Shown piece after piece: positions 34,464 through 45,779 of a DNA stretch of 64,000 nucleotides. The notes beneath the pieces were generated by a model. That model worked only from the letters and a program-made list of their open reading frames with translations. It ran no database searches and had not been told where the DNA came from. Every line of letters starts with the position of its first letter. Position 1 is the stretch's first letter. A program made the position numbers and the translations under genes. The stretch is from Ryuthela nishihirai (Eukaryota; Arthropoda; Arachnida; Araneae; Heptathelidae). Location: contig JAWZYU010000025.1 in NCBI GenBank assembly GCA_038380435.1, forward strand, positions 48,678,691-48,742,690, read 5' to 3'.

Positions 34464-34480
34464 TTCAGCTCTATGCAGTA

Positions 34481-34802
34481 CTCGATGTACTGTTTTTGAC
34501 AAAACTGGCCTTTCACATCCTACATTTTAAATCTGTGTACAACTGATCAGCTGTAGCTCACCAATTTCGCTTTGCACATTGCACTAACACTCAAACATCC
34601 AGATTCTGGAGAATCTGTTTTCTTCCACTGTTGTCTTTATGTAGATAATAGATTCCCTTTAGATTCCCATGCAAACATGACCTTGGAAACTGTTCCTCAT
34701 GAGATCTTAGCACGTTTAGCTGTCTTAGTGACTTAAACTCTTTACAAAGACAATCCAACAATCGTGCCCCTTTCAAAATCGCTAAGGTCTTCTCTCAGCA
34801 AC
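34481..34802. other. Short stretch with nothing recognised
   Basis: Spacer between M8 and LINE copy 5; no feature noticed. Confidence 0.4.
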
Positions 34803-37800
34803 ATCATCCTCATCACCAAGCAGCCATGGGCTATGGAGGTCCAACCAGACCGTGCAGTTTAATTCTCCAAGCATATCTGTCCTGAGCTACATCTGCTGCA
34901 TCTGGCCACTGCACACCAATTCTAACAAGGTCCTGTTTGACATTGTCTGCCCACCGCATCTTAGGTCTCCCCCTCTTTCTGACACCTTTTGGCACACTGT
35001 TCATAACCCTATTCGCCAATCTATAATTATCCATACAGGCAACATGGCCAAACCAGCGGAGTCTCTCTCTGCACAATATTCTGCTTACAAAAGGTTGCAG
35101 ACTCCTTTGCCTAACCTCATCATTAGTTACGAAGTTGAACCACCTAATGCCCAAGATACTGTGTAAGCATCTAGAATCAAAAGCATCTAGTTTCCTGTTA
35201 TCTTGTTTACAAAGTGTCTAAATTTCACTATCATAACTAACCCTAGAAAGAACTAAACTATTATACAGTCTAATTTTAGTTTTTAGGTGTATACGCCTAT
35301 TCTCCATTCTCTCCATAGGTTCTTAAAAGTCCCATCAGCAATCCCTATTCATCTGTTAATCTTATGCTGCACATCACTAGCATCTGTTACATAATCTTAT
35401 GCTGCACATCACTAGCATCTGTCCCAAAATAATTAAACTGTGACACCTGCTGAAGACTGCAACCATTCAGATTAACTGAATCACAACCTGCCTGACCAAT
35501 TTTCATCACTTTAGTTTTCTCTCTGTTTATAACCAAACCTATTCTACAATCAGTTTCATCAACAGCCCTAATGAAAGAGTTCATCTCATCAACATCATTT
35601 GCCAAAAGGGCTAAATCATCAGCATAATCTAAATCAGAAAGTTTAGTATCTCCAGACCATTTAAGGAAAAAATCTTTCCCTTGCAGTGAATTTCGTATAA
35701 CATAATCAATAACCAAGGAGAAAATGAGACAAAATGCACCCTTGTCAAACACCAGAAGTAATGCTAAATCAATTGCTACAAGCCTTACCAACGCTCACAC
35801 ACAACTCAGTGTTATTATAGAGAGCTTTCATTATGTTAACTAACTTGTCAGGTATACCATATGATCTCACAATCAACCACAAATTATGACGATCAACAGA
35901 GTCGAAAGCCTTTTTGAAATCAACAAAACAAGAAATCAAAGGTTTCTGAAACTCTAAACATTTCTCAAGAATCTGCCTAAGTGAAAATATCTCATCCATC
36001 CATTCCTTACCACTTCTGAATCCACATTGCTCATCACACAATTGACTGTCAACCAGATTCTTAATTCTATTAAGCACAATCATGCAAAGAACTTTCCCTG
36101 GAACAGAGAGTAGGCTGATACCCCTATAGTTATCACAAGAACTGCAATCATCTTTTTTGAAAATAGGGATAATAATATCTCTGGTAAAATCCTTAGGCCT
36201 TTATCATAAAAGATATTCAAAATTTCAGTCATCCAAGTGGTTACCAAAACATTCACAGCTCTAAGCATTTACATAGTAATTTCATCTACCCCTGGAGATT
36301 TATGAAGTTTAAGTTTAGAAATAGCCAAAATAACTTCAGATTGTGTTATAGGGCCAGCATTAAAGCCACCAATGCATCTATTATCATTTCAAACAATGGG
36401 AGTAGAACTAACTACATTGTTTAGAACATCACTGAAATGCTCAGCCCACCTAGCCATGACAGAATCCTCACTTTCTGTAGCCTTATTCTTCAATCCCTGT
36501 ATACCTGTCCATTTTCTAGCACACAAAACATTAACTATCTGGTACAGCTCTCTGCTGTTGTGCTGCCTAACTGCTTCCTTATCTTTGTCAGCCAAGCCAT
36601 CAAGCCAAAGAGTCTTAGAAGCAGCTAACTGATCCTTTACACGTTTATTAAGCTCTCTGTAATCCTTTCTATTAGGATTAGTAGGGTATTGATTAAGGGT
36701 ATTCCTGCAATTCTTTCTTTCTGAAATAATCTCAAGTGCCTTATCACTCAAATAATTCTGCTTCCTCTGCTCCTTTTTCCCTAAAAGAGTACTGTTAGTT
36801 TCCAAAAAAGCCTGTTTAAAATGATCCCATTCTTCCTCAAATTCAGTAGTAAGCAAACCATGACTGTCATAATGACTAAGTAACCTATCATGGTAAGCTT
36901 TAGCTATAACTGGGTCTTTCAGAGCTTCAGTATCAAAGGTAAATTTTTTAACCCTAGCACAACACTTTTTAAGTTTAAGTTCAAGACACTTTTAACAAGG
37001 TAATGGTCAGATCTAATTTCAGCTCCCCTATATGACCTGGTATTCCTAACAGAACTAGCCCATTTGCTGTTAATTAATATATAATCAATCATATTCTTAT
37101 GTAGCCCATCAGGTGAAACCTGTGTGTACTTATGTATGTCGCGGTGTTTGTAATAAGTGTTAGTTATTCTGAAACCATTGAGTTTACTTACCTGTAGGAG
37201 ACATTGCCCATTGCTATTGCAGCTACCAATACCAAAAGGGCCTATCACTCCTCCCCGAAGGTCAGAGTCAGTACCAACTTTGGCATTGAAGTCACCTAGA
37301 ACAAGGGTAATATCTCCTTGACAGAATTAAAAATATCCTGAAGTTGTCCATAAAACCTATCCTTCTCATCCTCAGTGGGGGCATAACAGCAAGAAAAAAG
37401 CTATTTGGAATATATCTAAAATGTATTAATACTTGTCTGAAATTTTGCTGTAAGAAACCTTTCATTAATGCACTCATATCCTAGAAGAACATCACTAGCA
37501 TGTCTGCTGAGAAGCAGACCATGACTTGGTGATGCTTTCCATCCTCCCTCCCTGTAAAGAGAAATTTAAAGTTTTTTTTAAGTATCTCACCTTTACCTGT
37601 CCATCTGGTCTCTTGCAAGCCTAGAATATGTAGGTTATAGTGCTGGAATTCCTGCGTGAGGACATCGAGCCTAATCTCTATGTAATGTCCTCATGTTCCT
37701 GAAGAGAGAAAATGATTAGTAGGTTTTTTTAAGAAACTAGGTTCATTGAGGTAGGTAGGGCCAACAATATCAAACAGCCCCCTGATCGCAGACATGGGGC

Positions 37801-38340
37801 AAAGACCTATTCCTCCTCCGCTAAAGGCTGAAGTCTCCGATGCTGGTAGGAACTTAGGCACCACCTTTTCAAGTGGACTTTTTCAAGAGCCTTCCTGAGA
37901 CACATTACTCCAGTTTAGGCTTGATGATGCCCAACTAGCTAAGTGAGGTACAGGTACCTGCAATGGCCTCTGATTAGGATTATCCACCAGCTGATATAAG
38001 GTATCCCATGCCTCTGTTCACTTAGGGCTGGCAACCCAGAAGCAAACAGAAAACACAGTGGCAGATTCTCCCTCAAAGAGGCCCACCAGTGCATCAAGTC
38101 CAGGATCCATAAACAAGTCCAGTCTAGTAGGTATAAATGGTCAGCACCAGGACCCTGTGAAGTTGACCACTCCTCAGCAGGCTTGAAAAAAAAATGAAAA
38201 AAGTGGCCATAGATGACCAGATCAGTAGGCCATACTGAACTGGCAGCCCTCCTCTTCTGTTCCCTTCCAAAAGCCTTTAATATAAACTGACTGCTTTCCT
38301 CAAACCTTGGTTTTTCCATTTTTATGTTGTACATTACCTG
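34803..38340 (-). mobile_element. RTE-like LINE, copy 5: nearly full length, broken
   Basis: It runs from a (GAT)n-type 3' tail (34803-34818) up to a 5' UTR-like region about 38160-38340 (with the CTGCTGAGGAGTGGTCAACT block also found in copies 4 and 7). It sets the element length at about 3.5 kb. Order on the minus strand: 5' UTR, endonuclease (37477 down to about 36919; VSPDGLHKNMIDYILI), linker, RT (36268 to 35387; FVDFKKAFDSVDRHNL, LDYADDLALLAND), C-terminal domain (35154 to 34831; GIRWFNFVTNDEV, RLRWFGHVAC). At least five frameshifts or stops and a 35-bp tandem duplication at 35357-35426. Confidence 0.93.
35357..35426. repeat. 35-bp tandem duplication inside LINE copy 5
   Basis: The block TAATCTTATGCTGCACATCA followed by CTAGCATCTGT occurs twice, 35 bp apart (35357 and 35392). 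Other copies have it once. It disrupts the RT frame. Confidence 0.9.
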
Positions 38341-38344
38341 TATA

Positions 38345-39050
38345 TATTTTACCTTTAAATGATTTAATTATGACTAGTGTTGTAAATCAAAGATTTTAAA
38401 ATTTTCTGAAACTATTGTATTATTAAATATAATATGTTTTCTCTGAGGACTTTTGCATATAATTTTTGCCCTGGACATACATTTAAATTTCTTCCCTGAA
38501 ATTGTCACTATTAGGTGGTACACAAAATGGTAATGAAACAAAATTTATGCTTATTGTATAATTAGTAATTTTCTCAGTGATTACATTATTTTTATTTTTT
38601 TTATTTTAGATATATTCCAAATAGTTTTTTCTTTTCTGGTAATTGAGACATTTCTAGATGTACAACAGGGTTGTGAAGTAAATCTGTTTCTATTAGAGGC
38701 AGAAATATTTTCTAAATGTTGTATGCCAGTTGGACAAATGTTGAATATTGTATTTTTCTCGATCTTTCTCAGTCTCTTATGCAGCCAAAGGCTTCTATGG
38801 AACATGGTTTGAAAATCTGTATTCTGAAGAAGAATATTTTATCATCACCAGCAAAAATCTCCTTCACAGAAGATTAATCTTTGAATTTCATTGTTAAGCT
38901 GTTCTTTTCATGTTGTTACAACTTCTTAATCTACATCTTTAACTTTCTAACACGACTGTTTAGAAGAAATAGTATGCTGTTCTTGAAACCTTCATCCATT
39001 ATATTCTCGGAAATCCCCTTCCCCTCTTCATTGCCATATTTGCTGTTATG
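38345..39050. other. AT-rich stretch, nothing recognised
   Basis: Short frames only; no repeat ends. Confidence 0.4.
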
Positions 39051-39052
39051 TA

Positions 39053-39906
39053 GTAAGGTCCAAAAATTTCCAGCTTGAACGTGTTAGAACAAGAATTAAC
39101 AGGTCTAACTCCCCCACCTTATGTTTTGTTGCACTGCAGTTAAAATTTTGCAGCTCTAGCATCAGTAGCACTCCAGCTAGCGTCGCAGATAGAAGTGCTG
39201 TTGCCCAATATTTTAAAATGTTTAAACTTGAGTATCTTGCAGTCATTAAATTTTTGACAAAAGAAGGCGAAAGCCTGGCAGAAATTATGCGATGTTTAGA
39301 TTTTTGAAATATTTTAATTTTAAAAATGTTTTAAAAATTTTTATTATTTAAAATTTTTTTATTTTAAAATGCGATTTTGCTAGTCGACTTTAAGGAACAA
39401 AATACTACAGTTACTGGTGAATATTATGAGTCATTAATGTACAAATTGAAGGATACCATGAATGAGAAACGCTGAGGAAAGCTGTCCTGGGGAGTGAGGT
39501 TATTGCACGACAATGCTCCAGTGCAATCCATTGTCGTGCAATAACTGCAAGGTCGTGCTAACTGTAAGCTGCACTGTCGTGCAATAACTGCAAGCTGCAA
39601 AGGCTAAAGGACTAGGAATTAAATCGCCCACCGTGCCCTGACCTAGCTCCTAGCAACAATTTTTTGTTTTCAAAATTGAAGTTGGATCTGCATGGGAAAA
39701 AGTTTACAAGTGATGAAGAAGTTATTTCTGCAGTTTTAGACCATTTTAAGGACAAAAATTCAGATTATTTTTTTCATTGGTATAGAAAAGTTAATTAGTC
39801 ATTCTAAAAATGTATTGAAATAAAGGGTGATTATATTGAAAAATAAAAATTATTATTCGGTTCTATTACCTCTAATACCCTTGAGCTGGAAACTTTTGGA
39901 CCTTAC
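39053..39906 (+). mobile_element. mariner remnant M9 with TA target (854 bp)
   Basis: Terminal repeats GTAAGGTCCAAAAATTTCCA (39053) and the inverted GGAAACTTTTGGACCTTAC (39906), both flanked by TA (39051-39052, 39907-39908). The + strand remnant of the transposase C-terminus reads TVTGEYYESLMYKLKDTM (39412), LLHDNAPVQ (39502), then APSNNFLFSKLKLDLHGKKF (39649) with the last catalytic position changed. It ends GDYIEK (39830). The first half of the gene is deleted. A 16-bp inverted repeat (TTATTGCACGACAATG, 39500-39515 and 39529-39544) has been created in the HDNA region by local rearrangement. Confidence 0.88.
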
Positions 39907-40194
39907 TATGAGCTAAGGAATAGGATTAGATATAGGTGGGTATTTTGATTTTGCATCAAGAACCTGGAAATCATTAATATGCCATTATTTTCTGTCATCC
40001 TTTTTTTCCTTTTTATCTAATATTTGTTTTTAGTAACATTTTTGATAATTCATTTTTTTTTTAACATGGGTAATCTGAAGAATTAATTTTTTTTTCAGAG
40101 GCAACTACAGAAGTTGCATTATAGTTTTAATATTCAGTAATAATTGTATCATGGCTGTCTTAGAATAATTAGTTTATTTTATTATAATTTAAAT

Positions 40195-40307
40195 ACTGAA
40201 GACCAGGATTCACTTACTTGTGAGTAACTTTCCTAATATTTCGACCCTAGTCAGGGGTTGAAATATTAAGAAAGTTACTCACAAATAAGTGAATCCTGGT
40301 CTTCAGT
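40195..40307. repeat. Near-perfect palindrome, 53-bp arms
   Basis: The left arm 40195-40247 begins ACTGAAGACCAGGATTCACT. The right arm 40255-40307 is its complement with about four mismatches; the 7-nt loop is TAGTCAG. It has the form of a foldback or very short MITE. No target duplication was evident. Confidence 0.9.
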
Positions 40308-40309
40308 TG

Positions 40310-41705
40310 TAAGTTTTAAAATTTTTAAAACTAGCAAAACATTGATATTATGTGACAGTCATTGTTTTACATGTATCAGTCCATGTTGTGTCTCTTTAAA
40401 GGTATGCTTACTGATCCAGATAATATGAAATAATGAATAAATAATGAAATAATTAATCCAGATAACGAGAAAGAAAATGAATCTTTTACTAATAACAAAT
40501 AAAAGGTCCATTTTTTTTCACCCTTGTTATCTGGGAAATGACCGTATTTCAAATTTTGTGCAAAAGTTAAAGTGTATTGTACAGCATTTGAAAATTTTAA
40601 ATTTATGTCCACATTTTTAAAAAATCAAATTAAAAACATTTTTAAATCATAATATGTTTCATAAATTTTATTATTGACTGCATAATCAAAAATTTCATTA
40701 GTGCACCAATTTTGGTATCCTTAAATATCGCAAAAGCAAAAATAAAAATAAAAAACTAGTTAATCACAATTTATATATTTCTTTCGCTACTTTATAAATA
40801 ACTATAACTACATAAATCAGTAGTAAAGAATCATGATTTTCAGTGCTATATTTAAATATATTTAATTCTCATTGTCATAGTTAAATAATTTAAAAGCACT
40901 TCAATTAAACTATCTGTGCTACCTAGTGCCAAAAGTTATAATTACCTCAAATTTACAAGGAACATATCATGGTAAAATATTGGTTAATAGAGAGGTCTTG
41001 AAGTAGTAAAAGTCTTAATAGGTTAGAATTAAAGATTTTTTGACTATTGTGAAGTCTCTTTAAGCAAGTAGAGAGTTCAAAACATGGTGGAGTTCGTGTA
41101 CAGGAAATGGTGAGTTGGTAATTTGAAAATTTTTATGCACAGTCATGATTATGCCCTTATATAGAGTGTAAGAGTTTTAATGGGAGAGAGTCCCTAGATG
41201 TACCAAGTTATTAATCTCTGGGGACTGCTGTTGTCAGATGATGCATTTGCACTGCAATACTTCAGCCAACAGGTCCTGAGGGCATTCAGAAGGGGCTGAA
41301 ATGGGGGATTCTTGATGTATATAAATGCATTCCAAACAGCCACTCTAACTCATGTTTGATGATTTTTTAACTGCTGCTATGAACTTTCCCATCACAATCA
41401 GGACACTTTCCAGCATACTTCACACACACCCCAAAAAAGAAAAGAATTTTTATAATAGTAATAAGAGCTGCAGCCCCTAATACAGACCAATGTGGTCCAT
41501 TTGGCTGCCTATGAAGACTTGTCTTTTTGCTCTCATGATTAATGAACAATGCAAAAGAAAAATCATTTCAGGAGTCTTTGTACCTTTTTGTTTATACACA
41601 CACACATATGTAGAAAAGCATGGCTATCCAACCATGCAGAGAAGACATTTGTAAGGAATTTGGTAATTACTGGAGGGGAATGTTTTTAAAGTTGCCCTTG
41701 TTTTT
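40310..41705. other. AT-rich stretch, nothing recognised
   Basis: Mixed low-complexity sequence; no gene or repeat ends noticed. Confidence 0.4.
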
Positions 41706-41747
41706 ATCTCGTTTTCAAAGAAAATGAGATAATAATTTCGCTTTGTC

Positions 41748-42270
41748 ATCTCTCTGTCTGTCTGTAGACATCGAACTGTTTTGTTTACAGAGATAAATCC
41801 AAAATTCTTTTTGTGTTGGATAGGTATTGAAGAAATATTATGCAATGTACTTTCGGAATCTCTCTAAAGCTATAATTGCACCCTCTAACGGTGGAAATTT
41901 TTGAAACAAGTATTGCAATTAATGCGTATTTAATAGAAATTTTAGTGGTGGAATGTAATGCCATGATGTTTCCATTGGCAACAATGAATTCACCTCTTAG
42001 ACATGGGGGGGGGGGGGGACACTTTTTTGTTTTAGCAGATAATTGTATTTAGAGATAAATGAAAAATTCTTTTTAGGGTTAGATAAGAATTGATAAAATA
42101 TTATGATTGAAATCTTTCGAAAACTATAATTGCGCCCTCTAATGTGAAAAAGACTGAATATTCCAAAATTTCAAGTGAATATTGTAATGATATATTAATG
42201 ATAGAAATATGAAATTTTGGTGGTTGAAAGTGAACATCATGAAATTTCCATTGGAAACAATGAAAATGAT
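41748..42270. repeat. Diverged direct duplication, unit about 265 bp
   Basis: Unit 1 (about 41780-41985) and unit 2 (about 42040-42270) share in order AGAGATAAAT, AAATTCTTTTT, then the almost identical CTATAATTGC.CCCTCTAA (41870 and 42125), and TTTCCATTGG.AACAATGAA (41972, 42250). A G15 run lies between them (42005-42019). Just outside is the palindrome ATCTCGTTTTCAAAGAAAAT-GAGAT at about 41707, and a related CTTTGAAAATGAGATTCTC at about 42660. Family unknown. Confidence 0.72.
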
Positions 42271-42798
42271 AATTAGAAAACTTTTTTTAATTTGATTGGT
42301 TTTGATGAAATATAATTTACATTTTTTGAATACTTAGTAGTTTTAATATATATATACTTTACAGATCACTGAAATTATGAAATAGCAGAGCTATTATCAA
42401 GTTTTACAAATAATATGTATAGAATAGATATTTGAAAAATTAGTGGTAGTTTTTAAGAGATATTCCACAGACAAAAATAATCTATCTACTTTTCTGAGAG
42501 AGTTGTGGGAAATGCAACTATTTAGATTTAAGAATTAAAAGATGAATACTTTTATGTTGTATAATTACTAAATACTATTTGCATTTTTTCCATCATCTGC
42601 TAATTCAAATTGAAATTTTTAAGGAATGAAATAGTAGGTAAAGGAAAAACTTCTTTCTCTTTGAAAATGAGATTCTCATGTGCACTAGAGACAGTATGTG
42701 TCCTAGTTATCTCCGATTTCATTATGAAAAAAAATTCGTACGAGATTTTGAAAATAGCATCCAAAAATGTATTTTAAAAGATAATGTAAGGTTCATCA

Positions 42799-42843
42799 AT
42801 ATTAATCAGATGTAGACAACTGTCTACCTTTAATTAATATCAT
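42799..42843. repeat. Palindromic core, copy 1
   Basis: ATTAATCAGATGTAGACAAC then TGTCTACCTTTAATTAAT forms a hairpin around GTAGACAACTGTCTAC. Its sequence returns at 44933-44978 as the centre of the large foldback, with two or three differences. Confidence 0.75.
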
Positions 42844-43348
42844 ACCACCTTTAGTTTGGAAGTTGCACAGTCCTTGCACTCAGCTGAAAGATATTTCCTA
42901 GGGCCATGCAACTTTTTTCTTCAGTTGTCATCATTTCTACCTCTAAATGTCATTTTATGTTAATTATTTTATCACTTGTAATATTAAACCCTATAAAATA
43001 TTTATTTTTTGTCATTCAATTATGTATGACATTCATATGAAAACACAGTGTCACACTATATGTATGACGTAGCACTGGTCAAACTATTAACATCATTCAT
43101 AAATGAATGACTTTGCATTCAGTGTGTTAATGCAAAAGAGAATTTGCCAACCTGGTAATGGTTGAGGATACACCCTGAAAGAGGGGCTCATTTTTTAAGG
43201 AGTTGAACGACAATGATATAGGCTAAAGTGATGTACCCTTTCTGTTCCTTAAAAAGGCCACATCAACAAAACTGCAATCTCAAATTTTTTTTCTTTTTTT
43301 GGCAAATTTAAAATTTTATTGCATACAAATGCAGGAAGATATACATTA
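42844..43348. other. Stretch with nothing recognised
   Basis: Between the palindromic core and Tc1 element M10; no element ends or frames. Confidence 0.4.
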
Positions 43349-43350
43349 TA

Positions 43351-44566
43351 AGCTCACTGGACAAAAAATTAGTCACCCCTGGCTGAATGTCACCTAATAG
43401 CACATAACGCCACGCTTGCAACCGAAGAACAGCCGAAATCCTGTCTGGCATGGATGCCACCAGTGTGTGGATGTTGTGCACAATATTCATCCACTCTTCC
43501 AGCAGCAAATGCCGCAGATTGGCCGGATGGCTGGGACGGTGCTTCATTTGTTGCCCCAAATAGTCCCCCAAGTGTTCTATGGGATTCAAATCTGGGGATT
43601 TGGCGGGCCAGTTGAGATGTTCGAAGGCTTCAGAATGCTCATCGTACCAATCCGACACACTTTGAGCCCTGTGCATGCGACAGTTGTCGTCTTGGAAAAC
43701 TGTGGTATTCTTCTGGTGTTCACTGTGGAGATGTACAAAAGGCAGCATGTGGTCTCCAGTAGCTCCATATAACCCTTCTGGTTCAAGTGTGATGTCACTG
43801 CAACCAAAGGACCCATTTCCTCGTATGTGAAACACCCCCAGAATATCACAGAGCCTCCTCCAGCTTGAACAGAACCTTGCACACTGTCCTCATGGAAGGC
43901 TTCATGCTGCTTACGATGTACCCATTGCCTTGCATCATTTGAGTACAAGCAAACTCATCCGACCGGATCACATGCTTCCAAGAGTCGACAGTCCAGTCTT
44001 TGTGGCACCGGACCCACTGTAGCCATGCAGCCTTGTGCAGAGTTGTTAACATGGTTCTCTTCCACGGTACTCTGTTTCAGATATCCATGGCATGCAGTTC
44101 CCTTTGGAGTGTTCATTCAGAAACAGCTTGTTGTAGGCCTCCATTGATTGACTGGAGCAATTCCTGCCTCATTGCAAACCGGTTTGCCCTAACACTGCGT
44201 GACACACTACGGCGGTCCCTATTGGTGAGCACAGTCTTTCTGCCGCAGTTCTGGCAACAATTAGTGGTGGACTGCGATGTACGCCACTGCTGGAAGACCC
44301 TTTGGACAGTACATTCCGACACACCTGCAAAGGCAGCAACTTCTTGTACCTACACCCTTTGGCTCAGACAAACGCAATAACACTTTTTGCCACTTATTCA
44401 CATCTTGGGCACGACCCACGTTTCGTGGAGTGACTAACACACGTGGCACACAACCATTTCTTGTCACTGTATTAACCCCGTAGCACACAGCTAGGATGAA
44501 TTTATTACTGGTGGTGCACCTTCTGTTGCTGTCAAACGGGTGTAACTAATTTTTTGTCCATGAGCT
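43351..44566 (-). mobile_element. Tc1-like transposon M10, nearly complete (TA target)
   Basis: 1,216 bp. Terminal repeats AGCTCACTGGACAAAAAATT (43351) and the inverted AATTTTTTGTCCATGAGCT (44566), flanked by TA (43349-43350, 44567-44568). Minus-strand transposase in three pieces. The N-terminal helix-turn-helix has SVSRSVRANRFAMRQELL (about 44190). Catalytic middle: DWTVDSWKHVIRSDEFAC (about 43980; first Asp), then GGGSVIFWGCFTYEEMGPL. C-terminal: TTVFQDDNCRMHRAQ (about 43690) and WPAKSPDLNPIEHLGD (about 43600; the last acidic residue present). Frame changes separate the pieces. It belongs to the same family as M12 (53042-53864). Confidence 0.93.
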
Positions 44567-44700
44567 TATTATCAGAAGTATTTGGACATTTCCATATTAT
44601 TTGAATGAAAAGCCACATTGAAAACTTTCTAACATGGAAATAAGTTTCTTATGACAAATTGCCACTGGATATAAGACTAGATCTCACTCAATTTTTTTTA

Positions 44701-44743
44701 GGGGGGGGGGGGGGTCATAATCTGTAGTTCCCAGGTTCGAGAC
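44701..44743 (+). repeat. G-run joined to a SINE A B-box fragment
   Basis: A run of 15 G is followed by TCATAATCTGTAGTTCCCAG and GTTCGAG, the anticodon-loop to B-box part of SINE A. The SINE head normally begins with a short G-rich stretch, so the run may be an expansion of it (compare 16559-16571). The body is absent. Confidence 0.8.
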
Positions 44744-45142
44744 TTTTTCTGCTAGATAGTTCATATAGTCAGAACAGTGATACGAACAGCCTTTAAACTG
44801 GTAGGGAACTTGGTAATTTTTTATGCAACAAGCCATTATATATATATATGATGTAACTCATAACCAGACACTTTATATCATAGTACAGTAGATGCTACAT
44901 ATCATAGAAAAGAAACTCAGTTATGAAGCCATAATATTAATCAGATGTAGACAACCGTCTACCTTTAATTAGTATCACGGCTTCATAATTGTGTTTTTTT
45001 TTTGTAGTGTAGAGTGTCTGGCTATGAGTTACATCATATAAGTATAAATGGCTTGTTGTATAAAAAAATTACTAAGTTCCCTATTGTTTTAAAAAGAGCA
45101 TAGTACTTTTCTGACCATATGAACTATCTAGAAGAAAAAATC
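44741..45142. repeat. Large foldback, ~400 bp, arms about 190-210 bp
   Basis: The left arm starts GACTTTTTCTGCTAGATAGT. The right arm ends with the complement CTATCTAGAAGAAAAAATC. Further matching blocks: AGGGAACTTGGTAATTTTTT / complement at 45061-45085, ATGATGTAACTCATA / complement at 45022-45040, and AACTCAGTTATGAAGCC / complement near 44980-45000. The centre is GTAGACAACCGTCTAC (44947-44962). It has the form of a foldback transposon or palindromic MITE. No open frame. Confidence 0.85.
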
Positions 45143-45205
45143 TACCACCAACTTCCTTCATAAGCCTTAAGGAGGACATTCAAAAATTTCTTGACATGTC
45201 TGTAG

Positions 45206-45593
45206 TTGGGTTGGGTTGTTTTACCTCTGAGCGACACTTTTTGCACACCATGGGCTAAATGGCCGGGTCACAAGGACCCCGAAGGCTCAGAGAAGGTTGG
45301 GGAAGGGGACCCACTGGAACAGCTGTTGGGAGACAGATGGTAGCCTCCCGTCAAGGCCATTCAGCGTGTTGTTTAATGTGCACAGGGATATGCTATCCCG
45401 CACACGGGGCCACGGCTTAACGTCCCATCTGATGGATGGCGGCCTTTCCAAGCCCATCGATGTCCCCTACTGACCGTGGGCAGGGCGGAGAGTTTTGCGG
45501 AGATAAATCTCAACACTAACCCAGCTAGGACTCGAACCTGGGAACTGCAGATTACGAGCCTGGCGCGCTACCGACTGAGCCACCCCTGCCCCA
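45206..45593 (-). mobile_element. SINE A, complete young copy (12-bp TSD)
   Basis: Flanked by ACATGTCTGTAG (45194-45205 and 45594-45605). On the minus strand: head GGTGGCTCAGTCGGTAGCGC, loop CTCGTAA, B box, body with GATGGGACGTTAAGCC, tail GAGGTAAAACAACCCA. A few differences from 49707-50091. Confidence 0.95.
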
Positions 45594-45779
45594 ACATGTC
45601 TGTAGATTTGCACTTATTCCTCTGAAGTAAACAAGATATGACTTGTATGAAATCTTGTCTAAACTTATCATTACTTGTTAAAAACAAAGGCCTTATCATC
45701 ATTTGTCTCTTCGCTGGCTGCACATAAGGTTTGGTCTGTGAAATCTGTGTGTTGCTATGGAGCCTACTAAATGCAGAGG

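Noticed and set aside
34831..35166. Forward-strand frame over LINE copy 5 (and similar ones at 11761, 36372, 13393)
   Set aside because: Shadows of the minus-strand reverse transcriptase and endonuclease frames.
43416..43772. 118-codon frame on the + strand
   Set aside because: Mirror of the M10 transposase (minus strand), whose SPDLNPIE and QDDN boxes are clear.
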